Shown piece by piece: positions 27,831 through 42,902 of a DNA stretch of 64,000 nucleotides. Below the pieces are notes generated by a model, which made no database searches, was not told where the DNA came from, and saw nothing but the letters and a program-made list of their open reading frames with translations. Every line of letters starts with the position of its first letter. Position 1 is the stretch's first letter. Origin of the DNA: Anoplopoma fimbria (Eukaryota > Chordata > Actinopteri > Perciformes > Anoplopomatidae); assembly GCF_027596085.1 (NCBI RefSeq), contig NC_072460.1, positions 10,831,326 to 10,895,325 of the forward strand, written 5' to 3'. The translations under genes were made by a program, and so were the position numbers.

Positions 27831-28618
27831 CCTAAGCTCTGTAGTGGCTTTGTGTGTTTTTTCCCTTTCTGCCACTGGCAAAGAGGAACTACGGCATATC
27901 AGGTATCATTAAAGCAAATTCAACTTTTATATTTTATAGATACGGAACAATGTGCATCTGATGCCTGACTTTGTGGCCTTTTATGTGATGCTTAAAATGT
28001 ATGGCCCAGTGGCTTTCACAGGCTGGTAGTAATAGAACTGCTCTCTAACAGACTTGCTTTCTAAGTGCCTGGCGCTGTGTCTTAATTTGTAATCTAGTCA
28101 AACCAATTGTCCGCTAGCTAAAAAGGTCATTGTGACAATAGACTACAAAGCTACCCCGCAATGTAGAAAAAGCCCTGGGTGTCTTTTGTAGCTTTTTAAC
28201 CAAAGATATAATTAAGACACCTTCATCTTCAGGGGGAGAAAAGGGCACCAACAAGAGTCTGCTGGAAACCTCACATATGTGGGGACAGAAGTGAGACCGA
28301 ACGAAGAACGAGCGTTTATTGGAGGTGAAAAGCACCTGTCTCCGCAGCAAAATGTCACCACCGAGGACATTTGCTAAGTTAACCTGCTTGTGCAGTCAAA
28401 GTGGGATTTCATACATTGTGACCAACGACTGTGGCGAAGAAAGCTTGTTGGGGGAAACTGAGTGATGCAAAGCAACACAGGAGAGGCAGAGGGGGGGACT
28501 TAAAGGACGTGATTTATCTGGGCTTGATTGCGTGTTAATCGAGGTTACGTGTATTAAGTGGAATCTAATTGGAACAGACACTGGCAGTCTGACAGATCGA
28601 CATGATGCAGATGGATTG

Positions 28619-28690
28619 AGGGGAGGGAGGGAGGGGGGGGGTGAAGGGGGAGCGAGGGAGACAGGGAAAGGAAAGGGGAATGGGAGAGAG
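28619..28690 (+). repeat. purine/G-rich block
   Basis: GGGA repeats, a G9 run and further G runs in an almost purely purine stretch of about 70 bases. Quadruplex and triplex formation are both plausible. Confidence 0.8.
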
Positions 28691-29105
28691 AGAAGGGTAG
28701 TGCAGTCGAGGAGAGCCAGAACAGAGGCAAACGAAACACCATTTTGTTACTATAGACGGCCAAACGGAGAGAGTTTTGTGACGCCAGACGTTAAATGAAA
28801 ACCCACCAGAGCCCTTTTTAAGCAGTTCAATCACAAGAAAGAAGTCTCTGCCGTTAGGCTTGTCTCACGTGCGACTCGTGATTGGCGGCTGATGAGACAT
28901 GTAACCCTTCTAGAGGAGGACACACACGGGCGAGATTGTGAGTGACAGGGCAGAGCACTGGAGTCTGCCCTCCCCCTCCAGTTGCCACAAACATTCATTT
29001 CTGCTTTATTGCAAATGAAGAAAAAAAAAAGAAAAAAAAAGACACCCGTCCCAAAAAAAACATGAGGTAAAGAGGCCAAGTGACAGCTGCTGGAAAATTT
29101 CTCAC

Positions 29106-29202
29106 CTCGACGAGAGGACGAGCAAGTGTTTCACCGGTCCTCCTCCTGACTCTCTGCTCCTCCTGACAGGCGACAACTGTTTCGAAGGCCCTCTCCCCAA
29201 AT
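29106..29202 (-). CDS. weak exon-like segment, unrecognised
   Basis: On the minus strand a CAG acceptor (29,203-29,205) and a GAG/GTGAGA donor (29,100-29,106) bracket 97 bases that stay open as FGERAFETVVACQEEQRVRR and onward. The acceptor lacks a good pyrimidine tract and I do not recognise the peptide. Listed because both splice signals and the open frame coincide; it may well be chance. Confidence 0.1.
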
Positions 29203-29967
29203 CTGAGGTATTTAGCTAGCGGGCTGAATGACCCTTTCAAATGTTACCAGAGTAATGGACCGTAAAAGATGACCACCTGTTAAGGCCAAGCAACTGCTGC
29301 TTACTCATAACTTTTAAAACCCAGACTCTGTGGACAAAGAAGGAGAACATAGTTTGTGGAAAGGTTCAGAGAACAGAAATTAAGATTTTAAATTAAAGAT
29401 ATGGTGTTGCAAAGACATAATTTCTGTTGTAGCGTTGCTTTGAATTGGTCAGTGTCGCTATAATTGGTAACGGAGAGATACAAAGTGTGAGTGACATGAA
29501 ATGCCTCAAAGCAGTGAATAGCCCAGGAGCAATAATGACTGTCACAGTGCCATTATCTAAATCTGGGTTAAAAATACAGTAGTTCTCAACCAAAGGGTCA
29601 CTTCTACTGATAGCTGGCCGAAATGAAGGGGGGCAATAGCAAATGAATGTTCACAGAAAGAAAAAAATGATAATATGTTTACAAAAAGAGAACAAAGTAA
29701 AAAGAGAAATAGATAAAGAGAGGAACTTTCTGCATCATTTAGGGGGCAGTTTGCAGGATACTACAACACTCTAAACTTCACTCATCAACACAAAATGCCC
29801 AAATTGTTCCCGACGTGATCCCGTCATAGCGCAGAGACAGAGGAGTTGCTTCGGTCATCCGTTGATTTGATCCATTATGACTGTTACACTAATGGCATTA
29901 ATAAGGGCAAAATTGCTATTTTGAAACAGAATTTTCATCCTATCGGCTTCCTCCTTCATGAAAGCCC

Positions 29968-30104
<137 letters not shown>

Positions 30105-31684
30105 CTGAGTGTAGGTGCGTCTGAGTGCGTCTGTGCCCCCACCATGTAATGGCTAAAAAGGTCATCTCTATTTTCCAGGCTCTGTGTACAATGTCGTTGA
30201 ATTGCAACATTTTGAACGGTTTAAAAACAACAACACCAGCTTTGAAATTTGACTCCATGCTATTTTAGATTGACTACAATTTTGCATCCACCAGCTGACT
30301 CTGCTGAAATACCCTAACCATATTTGACATTGTCTCAACAGATTTTGATGGAAACTTTGTACATTCATTCAGTTGTAAAAACTAAAACATGCAGTAAAAT
30401 GGACAGCACACTGTTACACTGAATACATTTGATATAAGATAAGATATCAAGAGAGATTGTTTATAATACAAGTGAATTAATTGATGTGTCCTGTGTGTTT
30501 AATTTACTCTTTACTTCTTCTATCAGCACAGTGAATGTGTCTGCAAGTTTCCTGTATATTTGTGCTGAATGTGAGAATATGGGTGTGTGCTCAGCCCTCA
30601 TCAGCCTCTAACATTGAGAGGAATGACACCCTGTGATCAAGGACATGAATTGCTCATTGATTTTTAGGGGCCAGCTTAACTATCCATTCCAATTGATTTT
30701 TAGCTTTGCTGGGTGTGCGAGTTATGGCAGTTTTAATGTATCATCTGTATGTGTACTCATCACCCACTGCAAGAGGATTTACAATAGTGTGTGGAAAATG
30801 CATATAGAACACCGTGTGCAAATGTGGGACAGGGACTCTTTTTTCTTTTATATTTTCCAAGAAATTGAACCCATAAAACCGCTTATGTATTATAATAAGT
30901 GAATAAGAAAATCCCCTTTAACATGTTTATTTTATACCTTTGTCATTATGTGCTTCTGAACTTGGTAAACAATCTATTGGGAATAACCTGCGTTGCTTTT
31001 TTATCTTGAAACATTAATGGAAAGTGTGTGAATGAACTGAAATCCCCTTTAATGCTAAACAGTATTGTTTAGAGCATGCACTTCAGCTTCATTGTCACGT
31101 AGCCACACTAACCATTTCATCAGCACAAACAGTCATACAACAGCTTTACCACAAACCATCACCAGTCATCACTTTTTAGTTTTTTAAAACAGATCTAACA
31201 GTAATCTTTTTATGTTTAGGAGGACATTGCCATCATAACTCATATTACCAATCAATTAACAATTCATATAAACTATTAATAATCAATGGTTTGGTGATGT
31301 AAGAGACAAAGTCAGAGCAATGTGATCCAAAAGGCGGTCATCTGTCAGGTAGAAAGTCATTAAAATAGGGGCTTGTTTTCCTGCACCAAGCTTAGGTTTC
31401 ACTGAGGCAGGGATACATTTCTATTCTTCAGCAAAAGGCTGCGCTCTCATATGATATCATCTCCTCTGGAACATTACTCTCAATGGCTTGTCTTTTTTGT
31501 CTTTTGTGTGTTTCTCCAATTTAAATTGCCCTTTTTTTCCAAATGGTTTGGGTGAAGCAGTCCTCTATGTGAGGTAAATGCCTTTTGTTCAGTGAAAAGG
31601 ACTGCATAAAGCACACTTTACTCCATCCTTTAAAAAAACAAGTCTGCTTAATTAATGTTTTACAAGTGCTGCTGTATTCTTAGT

Positions 31685-31704
31685 AAAAAAAAAAAAAAAA
31701 AAAA
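31685..31704 (+). repeat. poly(A) run, 20 bases
   Basis: An uninterrupted A20. No target-site duplication or retroposed sequence is evident upstream, so I do not call a retrogene or SINE. Confidence 0.9.
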
Positions 31705-32929
31705 GCCTCTATCAAAGCCGTCAGGTTCAGATTACGTACGCTAATTGAAATTCTGAATTTCTAAGCCAACTCCTTTTTTTCTCTGCTCCCGCTCTTTCTC
31801 CCTGCGCACACAATAAAGCCTGGTGTTTTGTAGTCCACAAATGACATCAAATCATCTAAGTAATATAGGCTTTTCTTTTTTTCCTGTATTCTCATGTTCT
31901 GCTAGTGGGTTCATGAGACAGCTTAATAAAGCAGTAAATGCTTGGGGAAGCCTGAGAGCCTACTGTGTGCGTGTGTGTCTGTGTGTGTGCGTATGTGCAC
32001 ACGCATGCTCTCGTGTTTTACCTCCACCAGGGACCTCAAAGCAGAAGGCAAAGCCTGGTTCCATACTCAAGCAGATTTTCACAAAGAATAAAGCAAGAAT
32101 AAAGCCACTGAACAAAAGAGAATGACTAATACCGAAACCAAAGCCAAAACTACAACACTTATCTCATGGGTTGACATTGATAGAGACCATATTAATGCAG
32201 TTTGAGCTAAATGAATACAGCATAATTCACAGGTTATACATGCATTAGGTGCTGGGGATGGCAGGCTGTGTGAACAGCTGCAGGTGTGGGAGCAGCAGAG
32301 ACGAGGCCGAGCTTGGACATTCATCACAGACACCAAACGGCACAATAGAGGTTTCTACACTCTGGTGGCAATGATCTGAGATGAGATCAGATCAACTAGG
32401 ATATGGAAATAAATCTTTTTAGGTCAGCTCATAGTCTGCATATACAGGTATGTTTGTTTTCTAGGGGGAAAGTTTCAACCTTTTCTTCCATTACTGTTGA
32501 TCTGGCAAGGTAGCTATAGCAGGCAATTACATAAATTACAGAGTTAAAAAAGAAAGTCATCCTTGATAACCTTTGTTCTGAGTTAATCATTGCAGGGAAA
32601 GAAAAGTGCTTCTCTTTTCTTCTCTTTCATATTTACCCAAACTCCTTCCTTTCAACGGTGTATTATTTTATTGGCTTGTTTTGCAAGCATAATAACTTTG
32701 CATTCTTCTCCCAAGGTCAGTTTCTAGTGTGCCATGAGGACTATGTACACACAGGGCTTTTCAGGTCAGTTCCATTGTATTTACATCAAATAATTTTTGA
32801 TAAGGGATGTAAAAGAACTATAAACCCAGCATCATAAACGGGAGAGGTGTAGCCGAAATAAGTACAAAAGATCAACGGCTGAATTTTTTCTTATCTTAGA
32901 CACGTTGATATTTTTGAGCCAACTCTCTT

Positions 32930-32984
32930 CACCCCTCCACCCCCAACCCCCGCCTCCCTCCCTCCCTCTCTCTCTTTCTCGCTC
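32930..32984 (+). repeat. C-rich polypyrimidine tract
   Basis: CCCC runs followed by CCCT and CT repeats. On the minus strand this is a G-run block that could form a quadruplex. Confidence 0.8.
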
Positions 32985-34269
32985 GCACGGAGCTCAGTAG
33001 AAGCGTTGACTTGTTAGATTTAGTCCAATGGCTTCCCAGTGCGGCCAGCAAGAAAGCTCTTGTTTCATGGAGAAGTACCTCCCCTGTTATCTCCCTAGCA
33101 CTATAATCACTTAACAAAGACTTGGGCATTTGCACAAATTAAAACATCAATAATGCATAAGTGCTTTTCAGTTTTGAGCTGTAGTGTCCCCGTATTGGGA
33201 TGAAATACCACCTCCACCAGTGGAAAAACTCTGGCTCGCCATCTTCTGTCCCACAAATGGCTTAAAGAAGCCACGGCCCTGCTTTGAGCCACAACCTCCC
33301 CCCTTCTTTTAAAGTCTAGGCTAAAGCTGCGGTGAGCGTTTGGGATCTGCTCTGGTAACGGGACAAAATGGCTGGGCTGAGTGGGATGCGGAAGTTGTTT
33401 TAAAGCAAGAGGCGGTAAGTGGTGGTGGTGCATCAATGCAAACAGGCAACACCCTTGAGTGGCGCAGCGTGGCATCCTTCCATAAACAACACCACCGCCG
33501 TGTCCCCGACATTTATGATTTGTGGTCTGAATGGCAACACAGGCCTGATTCTAATCCAAGTCTGCATGTTTGCCCTATCGTTACACGGCTAAATCTGCCC
33601 GACCGAGTCTCTTATTTTCCCAGATGAAAACGCCAGACGTTTCATACGGCTGTCGGAGAGCTTTGCTTAAAACAAGTCTTACTGCATGAGAACATTACAC
33701 TTGGACCAAGAAGGGAAGGGTGGGTGCATCATGGGAAAGCAGCTCGTGACACTTTAAATCCAGGATGCTGTTCAGGCTACTGTTTAATTTGAGGGGAAAA
33801 AAGACATCCTTCATATTTATTACTGCAGTTATGAATATGAACTGTTTTGCGCTGACTATGGAGGTTGGAGGAGTTAAGTATTATTATTGGACTATTGGAC
33901 CAGTACTGTTCCAACACCAATAGAGGACGAGCCGTCCTATACAGATGGCCCCAAGGACAATTAGCAGTAATCATTGGTTGCCACATAAATGAGGAAAATT
34001 CTATTTGCTACTGCACTTGCGGATGATCACAGACTGAATGCCTCTGAAGCAATATGGATAGCCGCTTTAAACTTAATTGTTACTTGTAAATACTCACAAA
34101 ATATACACTGGAAAAGAACATTTATAAATATATCTTTCTCCATTAATTAAGAAATATAAAATAAAGAAAGGTAGGACTTTAAATCTCATGCAAACACCAC
34201 ATTAACATGGAGAATAAAGAGATGAGACAAATAGCATTGTGATCTAAAATATTATCTCTTCAATCATAT

Positions 34270-34520
34270 CCTTTTCCCCAGATATCTTCATTCCCCCCCT
34301 CCCCTCTCTGTCAGTTAGTCTGGCAAACAATCCCCTTGTTAGCAAACTGTTAAGACAGCCGCTTGGTACACAAATTGCGCTCGACCAAGCGAATTTGTTT
34401 TGCAAGGGTGACCTGTTTAATCATCTCATTTTCTTTGGCGGACATTTATTCATCTGGTTTCCACGGTTACAGAGAACATTAAGGGGCTACAGTAATAAGG
34501 CTGGAGAGTCAAACAGGTAA
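34270..34520. promoter_or_regulatory. candidate conserved non-coding element
   Basis: Repeat-poor, with TTAATCATC, CAATCATAT and GGTTTCCACGGTTAC motifs. Assigned on texture only. Confidence 0.18.
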
Positions 34521-34576
34521 TAAAAAAATTAACGCCATTTTCCGGCAGCCGAGGACAGTGGGTGAAATGAATCAAG

Positions 34577-34640
34577 GAGAGGGGGAGAGAAGCAGCGGTG
34601 GGAGCAAGGGGGTGGGGTGTGTGGGGATGGGGGAGGGGGG
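34577..34640 (+). repeat. G-quadruplex-prone block
   Basis: Eight or more G runs in 64 bases (GGGGG, GGG, GGGGG, GGGG, GGGG, GGGGG, GGGGGG) with short spacers. Confidence 0.8.
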
Positions 34641-36299
34641 CTCCAATATTGTCCAAACAATAAGCCTTAGCGGTAATTTTACTCTGTAGATCAGGTGGTG
34701 CTGTTATGGACATGACACTTTGGGCACAGAGCAGGAGAGATAAAGCTTTTAAAGTGGCCCTGCTCCTTTTTTTATTGTCATTTAGCGATTACATATCAGA
34801 ACAATTAAAAGTTAGCCCGAGATATCTATTAACTTTGCTCTTTTTTTATTTCTCCTGTGCTTTAGTAGAAAGATAATTTGCACGCCCGGCTATGCAACGT
34901 GTCAATGACATGCAAGGGAGGACATGACATTTAGATGCCCCTGGTGAGAAATGTTTCGTAGTCCTCCCAAGTTAAATCATGTTTTCTGATATTGTCTTTT
35001 GATCAACCTAGCAACAGCAGAAAAAAAAGGAAAGATAAAGGAGAATACAGAGTTGATTTCTAACTATTAGAAAACGTTGTCCTACACACCAATTGAGAGG
35101 GTTTCAACTTCTTGCCAAATATAGAAAATTCCGGCACAATAGGGGGAACAGGTGCTGAGAGCACATAGAAAGTGACGAAGCCAAAGAGCTGGGTTGCTGC
35201 TGAATGCCAAATAAGGCAGTGAGACACGTTGCACCAAGGCACAAAACAACCTACTGTAATGCGATTTTCTGAGTCTGACGACTGTCACCGCTTCTCCCAC
35301 AAACTGTCTCCAACACAACATCTCCCCCGTATCCACACAACATTCAGGACTGTTTTTCACTTGAATAAAAGCCGAACAAGAGAAAACAAGCAACAAATTT
35401 GATGCATTACTCATTTCTCCACTCCTTCCAAAAGTATTTCTAATTGACAGCACGGCTTTGGCACTCCTAAAATATGCAGAAACCTTCTTCAAACCTAACC
35501 CTTAATCATATAAATCGTCTGGTTTAACCTGTATTTGGGTATTTTATGACCTTGCCAACACCTGTCCTCCCACCCTTTTATAAAAAACAAACCAAATTGG
35601 ATTCTTCCTCTCTTTGCTGTCGTGTTTCTTATATACATTTTGTTCTGGAGGTGGCTCCGGTGTGACTGAGGTCGGAGAAGGGAAGCACAACCGATGGCAG
35701 ATGTGTCTCAGGAGAGGGAGGAAAGAAAAAAAAAGAGAGATGTCAGCCGACCCGGCCTCCCACACACACACACAGACGGGTACGCTCCCCTAACATCAAA
35801 CACACACCGCTCACGTGTCACAAGGAGTGCTCCCCCCCCGACCTCACCCCTCAGGAGACCCGGAGAGACACAAACTCTCGTCATACATGCGGGGTGAAAT
35901 CCTAAAAAGGGGATACAGAACGGACAGCAGCGGGAGAAGAAAAAAGGACTAAGCTGTGGTTATGGGACTGCCAACTGTTCTGCTAACAGCCTCTTAACAG
36001 GTGTGGGCTCTGGAACCATGTAATCCTATCAAGTTTCCAAGTAAAAAAAAAAAAGAAGGAAAAAAAGGAAAGAAATCCGGCAAACCGGGCTCAGCCTCTC
36101 TCTTTCCCCCTTCTCTCTCCCTTCTCTTCGCTATCTTTCTGTCTCTGTCGGCAGTGACAGAAATGAACAGCTGGGCTTCAGATTTATCATGTACAGACAG
36201 TAATTATTGCTGGTGCTGCCTGCTACTGACCCAAGTGAATAGAATGTCACATGAAAAAACACTCGGCAGAAAGGGGGACCTGAGGCTGAGGGGCGCGGG

Positions 36300-38226
<1,927 letters not shown>

Positions 38227-38306
<80 letters not shown>
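38227..38306 (+). repeat. (AC)40 microsatellite
   Basis: A pure AC array of 80 bases, preceded by GCGCGCAT. It is the last long CA array in the window. Confidence 0.98.
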
Positions 38307-38308
<2 letters not shown>

Positions 38309-38779
38309 CCCTCGTCTGCTGTCTATATTCCCCCTTCTCTCCCCCTGCCACTCTGCTAAAACCAGGCATAACACACACAGCCTCGCGTAACATCAATCAA
38401 ATACTGAGAGCGGACCATAAAACTACACAAACATATACACTGCCATTAACTACTGTATTTGACACTTATTTAATAGTTCTTGTTGGATGCGGTGTGAAAT
38501 CAGGAAAAATAAATTTAAACATAGAAAAGGAATTATTTAAGCCAGGGAAATTAAAAGAAAGAATCGATCGGAGAGATAATGTTTTAAACATAATGTTTCA
38601 AATATGCAATAACATTTGAAAAAAATTTAAACATTGCATGAATATATACATTCCTTTTTAAAAACTTAATTTATATTAACTGAAAGAGAGTGAATTGTGT
38701 CGGTATATTTAATATGCATATGTAAGTGATCATATATTTTGGTATTATTTGAACAAGGTATTTAAAAATCAGATCTTGA

Positions 38780-39300
38780 GAATGTGAGTGTTTTTCCTAG
38801 GTTGACAAGGCGATACTAATCACCTCGTTGCTGAGAAGCACTCTTCCCTGACAAGGCTCCTTAGAATACAAGGATCCCCCAGGAGAAATCGGCATGAAAG
38901 AGGTTAAAGACAATGACTCGCATTTTTTTCCCTCAAAATGTCTCCCTGTTAAATTTATTTCCAAACTCTGTTAATCTGCTGTACACAACATTCCCATTAG
39001 CATAGCCCAGCCCCCTAATAAAAATTCCGGCTAGTTTAATTAAAAAATGTAAATTTACTGTCATCCAAGGAGCAGCAGAAATAGGAGTGCAACAGCATAT
39101 TTTATTGCTTAAGACATCAAATTGATTCAGGTTATTGCTAAATTGTGATAAAAGGTTATTGAGGGCCTTCAGAACTGGGCTTGTTTTTCTCCCTCATTTC
39201 ATCCTGTTTTTTGTGGAAGGCCGTAAAAGATGGAGAGGGCCACAAAGGGTTAATGAGACAACTCAGTGAGGGAGAAGGCAATCAACATTATGACTCATAT
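38780..39300. promoter_or_regulatory. candidate conserved non-coding element
   Basis: Repeat-free, with TTTAATTAAAAAATG, ATCAAATTGATTCAGG and similar homeodomain-type motifs. Assigned on texture only. Confidence 0.2.
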
Positions 39301-41092
39301 GAGGGTAGAAAAACATTTTCCGAGCTGACGAAAAAAGTTTGAAATTAGGGTGTGTCACGATTACAGTTGTACTTTGTTTGTTGTTATTTCATACTATAAT
39401 GCCGGACACCTTAAATAACCTGACATAATAACCAAGCCCTCTTGTCTGTCTCGCGAATGTGTTTGTGAAAGCCTATGGTCACAGTGGTCTGCTATACAGT
39501 CTCTCAGAGTTTTATTTAATTAGAAACAATATCTTTAGATTGGGTTTTATTTTTCAGTAATGCTGCCACATACAAGTTAAAGAGCAGAAAAACCTATTTG
39601 GTGTCAAGAGTGAATAATAAATAATTGTTAAGAGGATATAAATAAAGATAGAGAGCGAGTACATAACTGACACACAAATGTATTGAAAAGAACAGCCTGG
39701 AGCAAAACGTGTTTGAATGAAGTTTGAATTACAGATTTTTCCCCTAAAAATACATAAAACACTTAAAATAAAAGACAGAATAATTCTCTATATAAATATT
39801 TTTCTAAGGATGCTTTCTGTAATTTAAAATACTGATGTTTTAAATACAGCAGCATACTCAAAAAATTGCCACACTCTTTACTAAATATTTATCTACTGTA
39901 TGAGTTTAGAGTAATGTGTTTCAAAAATAAGGTGATAAGATTTATCAAAGTCAAAAAGAACACGTAATATATCTCTAAAAAGTTTAGTTATCGAGTAGTT
40001 ATATTTATCTATAGTGCAAATAATGAAATACAGAGGGGCTAATTATACACACACGTATAAAAGGGAGACACCACTCAGAGCATGCAAACAGAGAACACGC
40101 ATACAGAGTACACGCAAAACAGAAAGAACTAAATGTGAGCGTGAGTTATTTTAAAACACGTACAAAACCCTTATTACAATTAAAGTGGCGAGCTGAGTGA
40201 CGCTTATGAGTAAAAGGTGCAATCCAGTTACAGCAGGACAAGTTCATCCTCTGAAAAGTACCCACAGAGTGACTGTTATTACCCTGACAGTAACAGGAAA
40301 TCAAATGAAATTTAAAATGATCTGCCCCACAGGTGCATTTGCACAAAAATACTGATCGATGAGAACCATCTTTTTAAACATTTTGAATAAATGTAGTGTT
40401 TTGTTATAAATTTATCGAACATTTGATTTACCAGACTGTTTACATTTTAATGTAACATTCGCCAATGTAATGCATATAAACTAATTAGAAGTACCTGGAA
40501 AGGTGTGAGCCCTGCTCCTGTTCCCTTTACATGTGTGACAACAAGAGCAACACAACAGTTTGTTTGCTTTGTCCCCTTGGTAACAAACCCTTAGGCCATT
40601 CTATGTACTCTAATGGCATTGCCAGTGCCTCTGTGGGTAAAACCTATACCTGTATTTCTACAGTACCAATACTGGCTTATTCAAAAACATGTAATTATCT
40701 GAAGCGACTAAACAAGCAGGAAAACAAGGACGAAGAAACAGAACAGCCTGACAGGGAGTTTTTTTTGCCGGTCTCATGTCATAGAAGAGAAATAGACTCT
40801 GACAAGAGAAAATGAAACTGGCTTTGTGAACTTTCTTCTCATGTGCTCTGCGTGTAACACAGCGTCCTGAGTCGTATGGGCAATCATATTTGATATTGCA
40901 GTCACCTTTGGGCACTGTCAAAGAGTTATAAATAAGGGTGTCGCAACACTTGGGTATACGTATGCTCTGGCACATAGTTTAATCATGAACAACTTCCCCT
41001 CTCCGTGTATTTAGTCAGAGATAAAGGCACACCTTAAACTGTCAGCTAATAAAACATATCTGGCAAAGATATAAAAGAAGAAGAGTACTCAC

Positions 41093-41155
41093 CATATTCA
41101 GGGAAGTCGAAGTTAAATCCTCTCAGACATGTAACTTTCATAATATTACTCAACT
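41093..41155 (-). CDS. candidate alternative first (or small internal) exon, unrecognised
   Basis: On the minus strand an ATG at 41,139-41,141 opens MKVTCLRGFNFDFPEY and the frame runs into a strong donor, TATG/GTGAGT, at 41,087-41,093. The open frame extends upstream of the ATG through ELSNI. A CTGACAG acceptor with a pyrimidine-rich lead (TTTTATTTCCCCCTCC) sits just before 41,155. It could therefore be either a 63-base internal exon or a first exon with 49 coding bases. Upstream lie a CCAAT-type motif, GATA cores, an ETS:RUNX composite and a CT array, which together look promoter-like. I do not recognise the peptide. Confidence 0.3.
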
Positions 41156-41341
41156 CTGTCAGAAAGTCATTCGAATGTTGGTTGGTGGAGGGGGAAATAA
41201 AACGGAAAAGTAACTAGATAAAAAAAGGCTTCCTTCAATCATGCACTAAACTCCTTGACATGTAATCTGTCAATAGTTTGTTGCTGAGATAATGCCGGCT
41301 GCCATGAGCTGATTTGATTGGCAGCTTAGGGTCTGGCCCCT

Positions 41342-41355
41342 CCTTCCTGTGGTTT
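41342..41355 (+). promoter_or_regulatory. ETS:RUNX composite site
   Basis: CCTTCCTGTGGTTT joins an ETS core (TTCC) to a RUNX site (TGTGGTTT) in the spacing known from cooperative Ets-1/Runx1 sites. It lies about 200 bases upstream of the candidate minus-strand ATG at 41,141. WGATAR cores occur at 41,216-41,221 and 41,287-41,292. Confidence 0.35.
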
Positions 41356-41389
41356 GACGGGGGGTAGGTGAAAGAATATGGAGCCTCCC

Positions 41390-41392
<3 letters not shown>

Positions 41393-41432
<40 letters not shown>
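41393..41432 (+). repeat. (CT)20 microsatellite
   Basis: A CT array of about 40 bases, followed by interrupted CT stretches up to about 41,477. Confidence 0.95.
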
Positions 41433-41439
<7 letters not shown>

Positions 41440-42902
41440 CTCTCTGCCTCTCACACGCTGCCTCTCTCTCGCTCTCGGCTTTGCCCCCATACACACACAC
41501 ACGCACAGACCAAGCTGTTGGTGATGTTGTCTGAATAGGCTGATAGGAAATTATGGCAGAGGAACCGGAGTAGTTTTTTTCTCCCTCCCCTCAGTGGGCT
41601 GGCCTTTTCCATCTTTGTGGTCTTCTAGCCTTTCAACTCTCTTGGGGTGGAGCCTCTGCTGCCTCTATTCAAATGAAGGGAGCACAACACTTGGAAAAAA
41701 AAAAAGGGTTTTGGTAGGAAGAGATTGCACGTTTATTAAAATGTATTTTACTTTTATTGCGCACATGTATTCAAGGCTTTTAGAAAAAAGATTTAAATCA
41801 AATATAGTTAAAAAGGCTGCTTTTTAGACACCATTATTCCATTATTGTTTTATATGAAGTAATACTACAGTATGTGAAAGGATATTTGGACAATATTGTA
41901 AGTGAGTCACCTAAAGCTATGAGCTATGATGAACATGCTTGTCCTTTTATGTGCCTTCTAAGAAGCATTAGGTCGTTTGCGTTATTTGATAAAGATTTTC
42001 CTTCAACACTTTAGCTTGAAGCAAATAACTCTTTCACTTCTCTCACAAAACAGAGATCCTCTCTATTTCAGCGCTGTGTAGTGTACTTTCTTTGCCTCTC
42101 TCCCTCAGAGTACACTCTTTCTCCTTCCCTCCCTCTGATAAGCTATCAGTTTTCATTGTAATTTCAGGTGAAATGATAAACGACAGCCGTTACCAGGTGA
42201 CAATGAATACTTTATAAGACAAACCCCTTATTTGCCTGGCAGTTTCTTCCGCAGTGGCATGCAAAGTGCCTCTGGACCTTTTTCTTTTACATTATGCCCA
42301 TATACTGTAAACATGACTGTGTATGTCAAGAATGTGGAATTTACAAAGTGACGCCAAATAGCAAAAAATTCTAAACTTTCAAAAGGTCACTGGATATTCC
42401 TGTTTTCCACAGGAGTTGCTTTATTTGAATAAAGGTGATGTATAACTAGCATTTACTGGTTATAGAAAAGAGGAAATGAACAACTTTATGGCTGTGAACC
42501 ATAATACAATGATACATAGTCCTGGCTTCAGTTCCTGAGTGCTGTCAGCAAAGTCCAAAGTATGTACATAAAACAGGTTTTGGTTGATTTTTAAATCATG
42601 ATGACTCATACCAGTTAATACTGGGAAAAAAAGCTTTGTATCCTCCTTCATAACTCTCATAAAGGGATATGTCCTTAAAAGCGTTTCTATCAAAAGGTTA
42701 CACCCTTGATCTTACATTGTACTGTAAATACAACTTTAGTTTTTGTTAGCCTTGATAAAAAAAATCTAGTGTTTAAATGAACTGACTTGGCAGCCAAACC
42801 TTTTCTGTTGTAAAGGCGTTGGACATTTGTCAAATGTCAGTCCTGTTTTCCATCAATCATATATTGAACAAACAAACATATTTTGTTTGGTGGATTAGTG
42901 AG

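Larger units (their letters stand above)
38307..42902. other. non-coding region with a candidate first exon
   Basis: AT-rich throughout, with a CNE-like block (38,780-39,300) and the candidate minus-strand first exon and upstream motifs at 41,093-41,432. No other gene supported. Confidence 0.5.
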
